Below are positions 1 through 5,432 of a stretch of 9,326 bases of DNA, in pieces. This stretch comes from Fimenecus sp051881415 (GTDB lineage: Bacteria; Bacillota; Clostridia; Oscillospirales; Acutalibacteraceae), in assembly GCA_051881415.1 (NCBI GenBank), contig JBJEPV010000117.1:1-9326 (forward strand). The letters run 5' to 3'. The position numbers were made by a program, and so were the translations under genes. Under the pieces are notes generated by a model, which was given only the letters and a program-made list of their open reading frames with translations, was not told the origin of the DNA and did not search any database. Each line of letters begins with the position of its first letter. Positions within the stretch are counted from its first letter, which is position 1.

Positions 1-414
1 GGGATAGTTTCTGCCGCCGGTTTCGGCGACCGTGCCGATATAGCAAACCTTAATGGCATCGGGGTCGGGCTGGGCAAGGACTGCCTTGCAGATGCTCTGC
101 GCCGCGCCGATATTGGTTTTCTGGGTTCTGTACGGTTTCCAGTCCGCCGTGGGGGAAACCATGCCGCCGACATGGAGAACATAGTCCGAACCGGTGACGG
201 CTTCAAGAATGCTGTCATAATCCGTAAGGTCGCCCCAAACAATTTTTACGGACGGGTCGTTCATATAGGGTGCGAAGAGTTTTTCGTTCTTTTCGCTTTT
301 GCGAAGCAACAGAACCGTATTGAATTTGTCTTTCATCTTATACAGTTCTTTGAAGCCTGCAAAGCCCATGTTGCCGGACGCGCCGGTCAGCATAACGGTT
401 TTCTTTTCTGCCAT
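1..414 (-). CDS. NAD-dependent epimerase/dehydratase family protein, 3' part missing
   Basis: Extended short-chain dehydrogenase/reductase (NAD-dependent epimerase/dehydratase superfamily), cytoplasmic; only the first 138 residues are in the window and the frame runs off the left edge. The N-terminal Rossmann nucleotide-binding motif is clear at residues 10-17 (TGASGNMG, pattern GxxGxxG). An arginine ends the second strand (VLLLR, near residue 38), and an acidic GDLTD motif at about 61-65 would contact the adenine ring. VLHVGGMVSP near 79-88 and YIGTVAETGG near 125-134 match the strand carrying the family's catalytic Ser/Thr. The YxxxK active site lies beyond the edge. The ATG at 412-414 is preceded by a good Shine-Dalgarno (GAGGTGG on the minus strand, about 7 nt upstream). 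Substrate cannot be judged: sugar-nucleotide epimerases, dihydroflavonol-reductase-like and hydroxysteroid-dehydrogenase-like enzymes all share this N-terminus. It has its own promoter and is separated from the upstream gene by a terminator. Confidence 0.85.
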   Translation of the reverse strand, partial: MAEKKTVMLTGASGNMGFAGFKELYKMKDKFNTVLLLRKSEKNEKLFAPYMNDPSVKIVWGDLTDYDSILEAVTGSDYVLHVGGMVSPTADWKPYRTQKTNIGAAQSICKAVLAQPDPDAIKVCYIGTVAETGGRNYP

Positions 415-445
415 TTCTACCACCTCAAAATTCATATTTAAATAT

Positions 446-474
446 AGTATATCGTTTCAGGGAAAAAAAGTCAA
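446..474 (-). promoter_or_regulatory. sigma-A-type promoter of the epimerase gene
   Basis: On the minus strand, a -35 box TTGACT (469-474) and a -10 box TATACT (446-451) are separated by exactly 17 nt. Each differs from consensus at one base. It lies about 32 nt upstream of the epimerase start codon and just downstream of the preceding gene's terminator, so the epimerase is probably an independent transcription unit. No operator-like dyad overlaps the boxes, but an inverted repeat (489-522) sits directly upstream of the -35. Confidence 0.75.
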
Positions 475-488
475 TAAACAACCCTTGC

Positions 489-522
489 TTTTTGCGGAAA
501 TTCTGCCGAAAATCCGCAAAAA
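489..522. repeat. 10-bp perfect inverted repeat upstream of the epimerase promoter
   Basis: TTTTTGCGGA (489-498) and TCCGCAAAAA (513-522) are perfect inverted arms around a 14-nt spacer. The repeat sits between the terminator of the 323-residue membrane protein gene and the -35 box of the epimerase promoter. It shares its A/T run with the terminator's U-tract. On the minus strand it could fold as a second hairpin behind the terminator, or it could be a protein-binding dyad for the epimerase promoter. Nothing in the sequence decides between these. Confidence 0.5.
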
Positions 523-553
523 AACACCTGCAAGCCGTTGCTTACAGGTGTTT
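518..553 (-). terminator. Rho-independent terminator of the 323-residue membrane protein gene
   Basis: Read on the minus strand, a 14-bp stem (arms 540-553 and 522-535, one mismatch) with a 4-nt loop is followed by a run of T residues. The hairpin begins 20 nt past the stop codon of the membrane protein gene. The core stem is CACCTG/CAGGTG plus AAGC/GCTT. It separates that gene from the co-directional epimerase gene. Confidence 0.85.
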
Positions 554-573
554 CGACGTTTTGAAAATTGGAA

Positions 574-1545
574 TTACCAAGCAATCGTAAAGTCTTTTTC
601 AAGACCGAACGGAATGGAAAGTTGCACGCCAAGAGCTTCCAGGGAAAGTGTCCAAACATAATAATAGTTTGCCGTTAACACATTGCCCGTTGCTTTATCC
701 ACAGTTACAACGATTTTGCCGTCTTTATGACCGGTCTGCACATTTTTAATGATACTTGCCGCACCGCCGGCATTATCCGTAACGATAGAGGGCATAATCA
801 CGGAGAAAGCCTTGCCGTTGTGACCGACACCGTGTGCCGTATCCGCGCTGGGCGCATCCGCTTTTACTTTGATGGTAATGGTATATTTGCCGTCCGCTTC
901 TGTATAGGATGCGTCCTCAATGTCGTCAGCAGTCAGTTTGCTCGACCAGCTTTCATTCTCAACCGGGAACATCGCATTTTTTTGGTCCGCCGTCGTTGCA
1001 TTCACCAAGCCGGGGTCCAATTTGGAAAGGTCTTTATCGCCCATATTGGCAGAAATCAAACTGTTCGCAAGACCGGTAAGAGAACCCGGCAAATTGCCTT
1101 GAATGCCGCCCGCTTCGGAGTTTCTTTCATAATTCAAAGTCACCTGTTTTGCGTTCGGTTTGACTTTGTTAATAGCGGTATTGAAATACGAAAGAATATC
1201 CGCCTGACTGCTGGACGCGCTCAGCTCTGTGACAGCTGCAGTATTCGTATCGCCTGTTGCCGCCGCGTCACCGCTTGCGTCGCCGGCGGAAGCACTGCTG
1301 TTGTTGTTCTGCACCACGGCGTTTTCTGCAACATTGGTATCGGAAATCGGGTTCACGGTGTTTGCCCCGGCAGAATTCGGGTTGATAAATGCGATATAGC
1401 AAACCGAATAAATCAGCAACACCGCAAGGCAAATCGCAAACGCTTTAAAGAAAGTGCTCGTAAAGACCTTTCTGAGCATTTGCTTGTTGGCAAGTTTTTC
1501 CGCTCTCGATTCGGGTGTGGACGGTTCTTTATTCTGTTTAGACAT
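574..1545 (-). CDS. unrecognised single-pass membrane-anchored extracytoplasmic protein (323 aa)
   Basis: I do not recognise this protein. Starting at the ATG 1543-1545, it has a polar, charged N-terminus of about 31 residues (cytoplasmic by the positive-inside rule). One hydrophobic helix follows at residues 32-54 (core AICLAVLLIYSVCYIAFI). Next is a low-complexity Ala/Ser/Asn/Thr/Asp linker (about 56-113) and a globular region (114-323) ending in Trp. The globular part has alternating beta-type stretches (YTITIKVKA near 221-229; GKIVVTVDKATGNVLTANY near 276-294). The last stretch resembles the strand-turn-strand of proteins with beta-sandwich or lipocalin-like folds, but no named domain can be assigned. 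The helix has no lipobox Cys or signal-peptidase site, so it is probably a type II anchor. The start is set by AAGGGG about 8 nt upstream; an in-frame TTG six codons earlier has no comparable site. It is divergent from the TetR/CDF pair across an operator-rich region, so co-regulation is possible but unproven. Confidence 0.8.
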   Translation of the reverse strand: MSKQNKEPSTPESRAEKLANKQMLRKVFTSTFFKAFAICLAVLLIYSVCYIAFINPNSAGANTVNPISDTNVAENAVVQNNNSSASAGDASGDAAATGDTNTAAVTELSASSSQADILSYFNTAINKVKPNAKQVTLNYERNSEAGGIQGNLPGSLTGLANSLISANMGDKDLSKLDPGLVNATTADQKNAMFPVENESWSSKLTADDIEDASYTEADGKYTITIKVKADAPSADTAHGVGHNGKAFSVIMPSIVTDNAGGAASIIKNVQTGHKDGKIVVTVDKATGNVLTANYYYVWTLSLEALGVQLSIPFGLEKDFTIAW

Positions 1546-1612
1546 TTGCGAATCCCCTTTCAAATTACACGCCCGAGCGATTCAGGCGGTATATACAAAA
1601 CATTACTTCTAT

Positions 1613-1641
1613 AATTTACAATAAAACGGCGCAAATGTCAA
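1613..1641 (-). promoter_or_regulatory. promoter of the 323-residue membrane protein gene
   Basis: On the minus strand the -35 box TTGACA (1636-1641) is a perfect consensus. The -10 box TAAATT (1613-1618) is weaker, with a 17-nt spacer. The predicted transcript would start near 1606, giving a leader of about 60 nt. The -35 lies within one arm of a 9-bp perfect inverted repeat (1632-1661), the classic position for a repressor that blocks polymerase. Confidence 0.65.
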
Positions 1642-1661
1642 TCCATTTTCTGTGACATTTG
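1632..1661. promoter_or_regulatory. candidate operator: 9-bp perfect inverted repeat over the -35 box
   Basis: CAAATGTCA (1632-1640) and TGACATTTG (1653-1661) are perfect inverted arms with a 12-nt spacer. Arm centres are 21 bp apart, about two helical turns. One arm contains the -35 box of the minus-strand membrane protein gene. It lies upstream of the predicted start points of both flanking promoters, so it is not transcribed from either and fits a dimeric DNA-binding protein better than an RNA hairpin. The adjacent TetR-type regulator is the obvious candidate ligand, by inference only. Confidence 0.55.
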
Positions 1662-1663
1662 AT

Positions 1664-1715
1664 AGAAAAAAGAAAAAGTCTATGGAACATATCGGGAATA
1701 TGTTTGCTTTTTTCT
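1664..1715. promoter_or_regulatory. nested inverted repeats in the centre of the divergent region
   Basis: The inner dyad is AACATAT (1686-1692) / ATATGTT (1698-1704) around CGGGA, a 19-bp element of the size typical for a TetR-family operator. The outer dyad is AGAAAAAAG (1664-1672) / CTTTTTTCT (1707-1715), A/T-tract arms that could bend the DNA. The element sits between the two back-to-back promoters and is transcribed from neither. It has a terminator-like look (stem then T-run), but no gene is transcribed into it from the plus side. Confidence 0.45.
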
Positions 1716-1735
1716 CGTTATTTACACACAAAAGT

Positions 1736-1765
1736 GTTGAATAATCAACTGAATTATATTATAAT
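1736..1765 (+). promoter_or_regulatory. promoter of the TetR/CDF operon with overlapping dyads
   Basis: The -35 TTGAAT (1737-1742) and a perfect -10 TATAAT (1760-1765) are separated by 17 nt. Two short dyads coincide with the boxes: GTTGA/TCAAC (1736-1740, 1745-1749) over the -35, and ATTATA-T-TATAAT (1753-1765) over the -10. A TetR-family protein bound here would block its own promoter, the usual autoregulation in this family. The AT-rich dyad could arise by chance, so the promoter is firmer than the operator. Confidence 0.7.
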
Positions 1766-1816
1766 ACACTTGTTCATTATTTTGCGCATACGCGCGCAAG
1801 CAGGAGGTATTTTAAA

Positions 1817-2428
1817 ATGAAAGAGGAGAATGTAGACAGCCGCGTGCGCCGCACCAAGCGATTGCTTCGGCAGGGGCTTACCGAGCTGTTAAAAGAAAAA
1901 AGCATTAAAAAAATTACCGTTCGGGAGCTTTCCGAACGCGTGGACATCAACCGCGGCACCTTTTACCTGCATTACAAGGATATTTACGATTTGGTGGAGC
2001 AAATCGAGCAGGAGCTGTTTGATGAATATGAAGGCATCGTACAAAACTATACGATTGAAGACTTAAAGACACAGCCGCGCAAGATTTTCTCGGATGTATG
2101 CGGATTTCTCTATGCCAATCGGGAAATCTGCGCCGCATTGCTTGGGGAAAACGGCGACATCAATTTTATTTTGAATATGCGCAAATTTCTGCAGGAAAAA
2201 TGCCTGCGGGATATTACTACTTACTATCATCTTGAAAACCTGACCGCGTTTAATTATGTATACGCCTATTTTGAGGCGGGCGTGGTGGGTCTTGTGCGCC
2301 ATTGGTTAGAGCACCCCGAGGACGGCACAACGCCCGAGGAAATTGCCGTGTTGATTGAAAATATTTTCTGGAAGGGCGCAAGCTGTATTACAGAATCCGT
2401 ACGAAACGAGGCGCAGCAAAATGGCTGA
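1817..2428 (+). CDS. TetR/AcrR-family transcriptional regulator
   Basis: A DNA-binding regulator of 203 residues, within the family's usual 190-220. The N-terminal TetR domain spans about residues 9-57, with the helix-turn-helix at about 34-53 (TVRELSERVDINRGTFYLHY). Family hallmarks are the TFYxHYxDxxDL recognition-helix region and the amphipathic first helix (RRTKRLLRQGLTELL). The C-terminal half (about 75-195) contains FEAGVVGLVRHWLEH near 152-166 followed by TPEEIA. This resembles the C-terminal domain found in DhaS-type and many clostridial TetR proteins (Pfam PF14278-like, from memory). The strong Shine-Dalgarno AGGAGGT (1802-1808) fixes the ATG. The stop overlaps the start of the CDF transporter by 8 nt, so the two are translationally coupled and the regulator probably controls transporter expression and itself. 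The inducer cannot be read from the sequence. Confidence 0.93.
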   Translation: MKEENVDSRVRRTKRLLRQGLTELLKEKSIKKITVRELSERVDINRGTFYLHYKDIYDLVEQIEQELFDEYEGIVQNYTIEDLKTQPRKIFSDVCGFLYANREICAALLGENGDINFILNMRKFLQEKCLRDITTYYHLENLTAFNYVYAYFEAGVVGLVRHWLEHPEDGTTPEEIAVLIENIFWKGASCITESVRNEAQQNG

Positions 2429-3587
2429 TTTTCTTGCAAGACTGTTTATTAAAGATTATCAAAACACCAAAAGCCCCGCGGTGCGCGCCGCCTACGGCGA
2501 ATTGAGCGGTGCGGTCGGCATTTGCGTAAACCTGCTGCTGTCGGCGGCAAAGTTCTTTGTCGGCACCATTTCGGGGAGTATTTCCATTTCGGCAGATGCG
2601 GTAAACAACCTGTCGGATGCCGGTTCTTCGGTGGTGACCTTAGTCAGCTTCAAGCTCGCCAAAAAGCCCGCCGACAAAGACCACCCCTACGGCCACGGCA
2701 GAATTGAATATATCGCCGCGCTGATTGTGTCATTTTTGATTTTGATGATGGGGGTTGAGTTGCTCAAATCCTCGGTCGACAAAATCCGCAACCCCTCCCC
2801 CGTCACATACAGCACCGTGGCGCTGGTGATTTTGCTTTTGTCCATCGGGGCAAAGCTTTGGCTTGCCTATTTCAACCATCGCTTGGGCAAAAAGATTGAT
2901 TCTGCGGCAACAAAGGCCGTTGTTTCCGACAGTCTTTCGGACACGGCGGCAACAACAGTCGCTTTGGCGGCGCTTTTGCTGTCACTCGTCACGGCGTTTC
3001 CCGTGGACGGTTGGTTCGGTATTGTGGTGGCGCTGTTCATTTTCCGTTCCGGAGCGGAAATTTTGAAGGATACCGTCGGACTGTTGCTCGGCAAGCCCCC
3101 CGAAAAAGAATTTTTTGACGAAATCGAACGGGAAATTCTTTCCTATGACGGCGTGGTGGGCGTGCACGACCTGATCATCCACGATTACGGCCCCGGCAGA
3201 AGTTTTGCCTCGGTTCACGCAGAGGTGCCCGCCAATATCGATATTATGAAAAGTCACGATACGGTGGACCTGATTGAACGCGATTTACAGCATAAATACG
3301 GTATGCTTGTGTCCATACATATGGACCCCGTGGTGATGGACGACGAACGGGTTACGGAATTAAAGGAGATTTGCAAAAAAGTCATTCACGATATTGACGA
3401 ACGCCTGACGCTCCACGATTTCCGTATGGTCGAGGGCCCCACCCACACCAATTTGATTTTTGACACGGTTGCCCCGCCGGATTTCCCGTTGAGTGACCGC
3501 GAGCTTTGCAACACAATTTCGGAAAAATTGAGCAAAATAGACGAAAGATATTTCGCAGTTATCACGGTAGACCACGCATTTAACTAA
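2421..3587 (+). CDS. cation diffusion facilitator (CDF) metal exporter, manganese-like metal site
   Basis: A cytoplasmic-membrane metal/proton antiporter of the CDF family, 388 residues. It starts at ATG 2421, inside the end of the regulator gene, with a modest GAGG site at 2408-2411. Six membrane segments lie within about residues 30-215. Transport-site motifs are N62xxxD66 in TM2 (NNLSD) and D170xxxD174 in TM5 (DSLSD). The conserved DHPYGHGR is at 87-94 after TM2. The Asn-Asp-Asp-Asp site resembles Mn exporters such as pneumococcal MntE rather than the His/Asp site of Zn/Cd exporters such as CzcD, so manganese (possibly iron) is my best guess. The first cytoplasmic domain (about 228-304, FFDEIEREIL to HMDPV) is the usual CDF dimerisation domain. 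About 84 further residues (305-388) make the protein longer than the common ~300-residue form and look like a second alpha/beta domain. It is coupled to the TetR regulator; I see no convincing terminator before the next gene. Confidence 0.92.
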   Translation: MADFLARLFIKDYQNTKSPAVRAAYGELSGAVGICVNLLLSAAKFFVGTISGSISISADAVNNLSDAGSSVVTLVSFKLAKKPADKDHPYGHGRIEYIAALIVSFLILMMGVELLKSSVDKIRNPSPVTYSTVALVILLLSIGAKLWLAYFNHRLGKKIDSAATKAVVSDSLSDTAATTVALAALLLSLVTAFPVDGWFGIVVALFIFRSGAEILKDTVGLLLGKPPEKEFFDEIEREILSYDGVVGVHDLIIHDYGPGRSFASVHAEVPANIDIMKSHDTVDLIERDLQHKYGMLVSIHMDPVVMDDERVTELKEICKKVIHDIDERLTLHDFRMVEGPTHTNLIFDTVAPPDFPLSDRELCNTISEKLSKIDERYFAVITVDHAFN

Positions 3588-3623
3588 AATTTGTTTTTCT
3601 GCGTCTTTTCTGCGGCTTTGCCC

Positions 3624-3651
3624 TTGCAAAAAACGCAAAATATAGTAGAAT
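3624..3651 (+). promoter_or_regulatory. probable promoter of the PRPP synthetase-like gene
   Basis: A -35-like TTGCAA (3624-3629) and a -10-like TAGAAT (3646-3651) are separated by 16 nt. An alternative reading pairs TTGCCC (3619-3624) with TATAGT (3641-3646) at 17 nt. Either places the transcript start about 45-55 nt before the ATG. The boxes are imperfect, so some read-through from the CDF gene is also possible. Confidence 0.5.
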
Positions 3652-3706
3652 ATGAGTGTAAAAACAAATCCGATTGGATTTCATCACGCTGCACGGAGGA
3701 ACAAAT

Positions 3707-4885
3707 ATGCCTGACTACACCCAAGATTTTACCACCATTCCCTACGGCCCGCTCGGCATCGTCGCCCTGCCCGGCTGTGAGGAGCTTGCCGAGAAAATCG
3801 ACCGCTACATCGTGAAATGGCGTGCGCAAAAGCAAAGCGAGCACAAAAACAGCATCGCATTTGCCGGCTATGAGCGCGACACCTATATTATCAACACGGG
3901 TTTCCCGCGGTTTGGTACGGGTGAAGGCAAGGGCACGCTGTCGGAATCTGTGCGCGGCTACGACATTTTTATTGTCGCCGATATGTTCAACTACGGGCTG
4001 ACCTATCAAATGTACGGGAAAACCGTACCGATGAGCCCCGACGAGCATTATGCCAACTTAAAGCGTGCGATTTCCGCTGTCGGCGGCAAAGCACGCCGCA
4101 TTACGGTGATTATGCCGATGCTGTATGAAGGGCGGCAACATAAGCGTTCTTCGCGCGAATCGCTCGACTGCGCGATTGCCTTGCAGGAATTGTGCTTGAA
4201 TATGGGTGTGGACAACATCATCACCTTTGACGCGCACGACCCGCGCGTGCAAAACGCCATTCCGTTAAAGGGCTTTGAAAATGTGCAGCCCGTTTATCAA
4301 ATGATTAAAGCGCTTGTCAACCATGTGGACAACCTCCACTTTGACAACGACCATATGATGGTCATTTCCCCCGACGAGGGCGGCATGGGGCGTTGCATCT
4401 ACTATTCCACCGTGTTGGGCGTGGAATTGGGTATGTTCTATAAGCGCCGCGATTACACACGCGTTGTCAACGGCAGAAATCCGATTTTACAGCACGAGTT
4501 CCTGGGCTCGAATGTGGCGGGCAAGGATGTGCTGATTGTAGACGATATGATTTCCTCGGGCGAATCGATGCTCGAAGTTGCCGGCAAGCTCAAAGAGTTG
4601 GGCGCGGCACGCATCTTCATTTTCTCGGCGTTCGGGCTGTTCTGCGAAGGCTTAGACAGTTTCGACCGGAAATATGCCGATGGGCTGTTTGACAAGGTGT
4701 TCACCACCAATTTGGTTTACAGAACGCCCGAGTTACTTGCGCGCGAGTGGTACTGTGAAGTGGATATGTCGAAATATGTTTCCTACATCATTGATACTTT
4801 AAATCATGATATGTCTGTCAGCCACCTGCTCAATCCTGCGGACAAAATCGACGCCTTGCTTCGCAAAAAAGGCTATAAAGCGTAA
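3707..4885 (+). CDS. prs: ribose-phosphate pyrophosphokinase (PRPP synthetase), long divergent form
   Basis: Predicted to make 5-phosphoribosyl-1-diphosphate from ribose-5-phosphate and ATP in the cytoplasm, feeding purine, pyrimidine, NAD, His and Trp synthesis. The order of PRPP-synthetase signatures is preserved. These are RGYDIFIVADM (about 83-93, matching the RGxDVFIIQ strand), GRQHKR (142-147, the ATP/catalytic-loop region, like RQDRK), and FDAHDPRVQ (174-182, like LDLHAPQIQ). SPDEGGMGR (221-229, like PDxGGxxR) and the ribose-5-phosphate loop VDDMISSGES (278-287, like DDIIDTAGT) follow. At 392 residues it exceeds the usual 310-330, and the loop sequences differ from the classical enzyme. 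It could be a clostridial subclass of PRPP synthetase or a related phosphoribosyltransferase. The ATG at 3707 has GGAGGA 6 nt upstream; an in-frame TTG at 3674 lacks a site. It is followed by a clear terminator. Confidence 0.8.
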   Translation: MPDYTQDFTTIPYGPLGIVALPGCEELAEKIDRYIVKWRAQKQSEHKNSIAFAGYERDTYIINTGFPRFGTGEGKGTLSESVRGYDIFIVADMFNYGLTYQMYGKTVPMSPDEHYANLKRAISAVGGKARRITVIMPMLYEGRQHKRSSRESLDCAIALQELCLNMGVDNIITFDAHDPRVQNAIPLKGFENVQPVYQMIKALVNHVDNLHFDNDHMMVISPDEGGMGRCIYYSTVLGVELGMFYKRRDYTRVVNGRNPILQHEFLGSNVAGKDVLIVDDMISSGESMLEVAGKLKELGAARIFIFSAFGLFCEGLDSFDRKYADGLFDKVFTTNLVYRTPELLAREWYCEVDMSKYVSYIIDTLNHDMSVSHLLNPADKIDALLRKKGYKA

Positions 4886-4909
4886 TCCGAAAGCAAATAC
4901 AAATAGACA

Positions 4910-4945
4910 AAACAGGCTTCCGACAGTTCGGGAGCCTGTTTTTTT
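4910..4945 (+). terminator. Rho-independent terminator of the PRPP synthetase gene
   Basis: A 14-bp stem (4910-4923 with 4928-4941, one G-U-type pair) has a 4-nt loop CAGT and is followed by seven T residues (4939-4945). The stem core is AACAGGCT/AGCCTGTT. It lies 24 nt after the stop codon. Confidence 0.93.
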
Positions 4946-4964
4946 AAAGTACGATATAGAGGTG

Positions 4965-5001
4965 AAAAAGCGAAACGCCGCAGAACAAAGTTCAGCGGCA
5001 T
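4965..5001 (-). terminator. rpsT: probable terminator of rpsT
   Basis: On the minus strand a 12-bp stem (arms 4990-5001 and 4975-4986, one wobble and one mismatch) with a 3-nt loop is followed by GTTTCGCTTTTT, so the U-run is interrupted by CGC. It begins 34 nt beyond the rpsT stop. It lies back to back with the opposing terminator at 4910-4945, which insulates the two convergent genes. Confidence 0.7.
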
Positions 5002-5035
5002 TTAAACTTTTCTCATTTCAGTTGTCAAAGGAAAC

Positions 5036-5293
5036 TTACGCCTTGTTGAGTTTAGAAACGAGGGCGGACTTTTTACGGGCAGCGTTGTTTTTGTGAAGAA
5101 GCCCCTTTGCAGTCGCCTGGTCAATCTTTTTCACAGCGGCAGTCACGAGTGCTTCTTTGTCGGCTGCGCCGGATTCAATCGCTGCGTTTGCCTTTTTGAT
5201 TGCGGTTTTGAGCGCAGAGTTCATAGACTTATTGCGCTGTGCACGCTTGTTGTTCACGATAACGCGCTTTTTCGCGGACTTAATATTCGGCAT
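5036..5293 (-). CDS. rpsT: 30S ribosomal protein S20
   Basis: Small-subunit ribosomal protein S20, which binds 16S rRNA early in 30S assembly. The 85-residue length is normal for the family (83-90). The sequence is highly basic and alpha-helical, with the family start MPNIKSAKKRV, then NKSMNSALKTAIKKA (about 22-36) and the C-terminal KGLLHKNNAARKKSALVSKLN. The start ATG (5291-5293) is preceded by GGGAGGTG about 8 nt upstream. It is transcribed away from gpr, from its own promoter. The rpsT/gpr neighbourhood is conserved with Bacillus subtilis. Confidence 0.98.
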   Translation of the reverse strand: MPNIKSAKKRVIVNNKRAQRNKSMNSALKTAIKKANAAIESGAADKEALVTAAVKKIDQATAKGLLHKNNAARKKSALVSKLNKA

Positions 5294-5325
5294 ACGGTCA
5301 CACCTCCCTTACATTAGCGGTATAT

Positions 5326-5354
5326 ATATTACCATTCTTTTCTGAAAAAAGCAA
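5326..5354 (-). promoter_or_regulatory. rpsT: vegetative promoter of rpsT
   Basis: On the minus strand the -35 TTGCTT (5349-5354) and -10 TAATAT (5326-5331) are 17 nt apart, about 33 nt upstream of the start codon. It is back to back with the gpr promoter; the two -35 regions are about 18 bp apart and do not overlap. Confidence 0.7.
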
Positions 5355-5372
5355 GTTTTTTTTTGAATTTCG

Positions 5373-5401
5373 CAATAGTTTTTTCCGTTTTGCCCATACT
5401 A
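5373..5401 (+). promoter_or_regulatory. gpr: sigma-G/sigma-F-like sporulation promoter of gpr
   Basis: CATACTA (5395-5401) is an exact match to the sigma-G -10 pattern CATnnTA. CAATA (5373-5377), 17 nt upstream, approximates the -35 GnATA with its first base changed. No good sigma-A -10 is present in the same stretch. In B. subtilis gpr is transcribed by forespore sigma factors F and G, which agrees. The transcript would have a leader of roughly 25 nt and could include spoIIP. Confidence 0.65.
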
Positions 5402-5432
5402 AAAGGAGATTTATCGTTTAGGAGGCGGCAAA

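Noticed and set aside
727..1614. Long open frame (295 codons) on the plus strand opposite the 323-residue membrane protein gene
   Set aside because: It is antisense to a gene with clear topology, ribosome-binding site, promoter and terminator; its own translation is Arg/His/Cys-rich with no recognisable domain and it has no convincing start site.
1664..1715. Possible Rho-independent terminator on the plus strand in the divergent region
   Set aside because: The stem is AT-rich, and no plus-strand gene or promoter precedes it; the adjacent genes diverge from here, so a regulatory dyad is more likely.
3589..3669. Inverted repeat ATTTGTTTTT / AAAAACAAAT flanking the CDF-prs gap
   Set aside because: Arms are low-complexity A/T runs 61 nt apart with no U-tract; probably chance, and not a credible terminator for the CDF gene.
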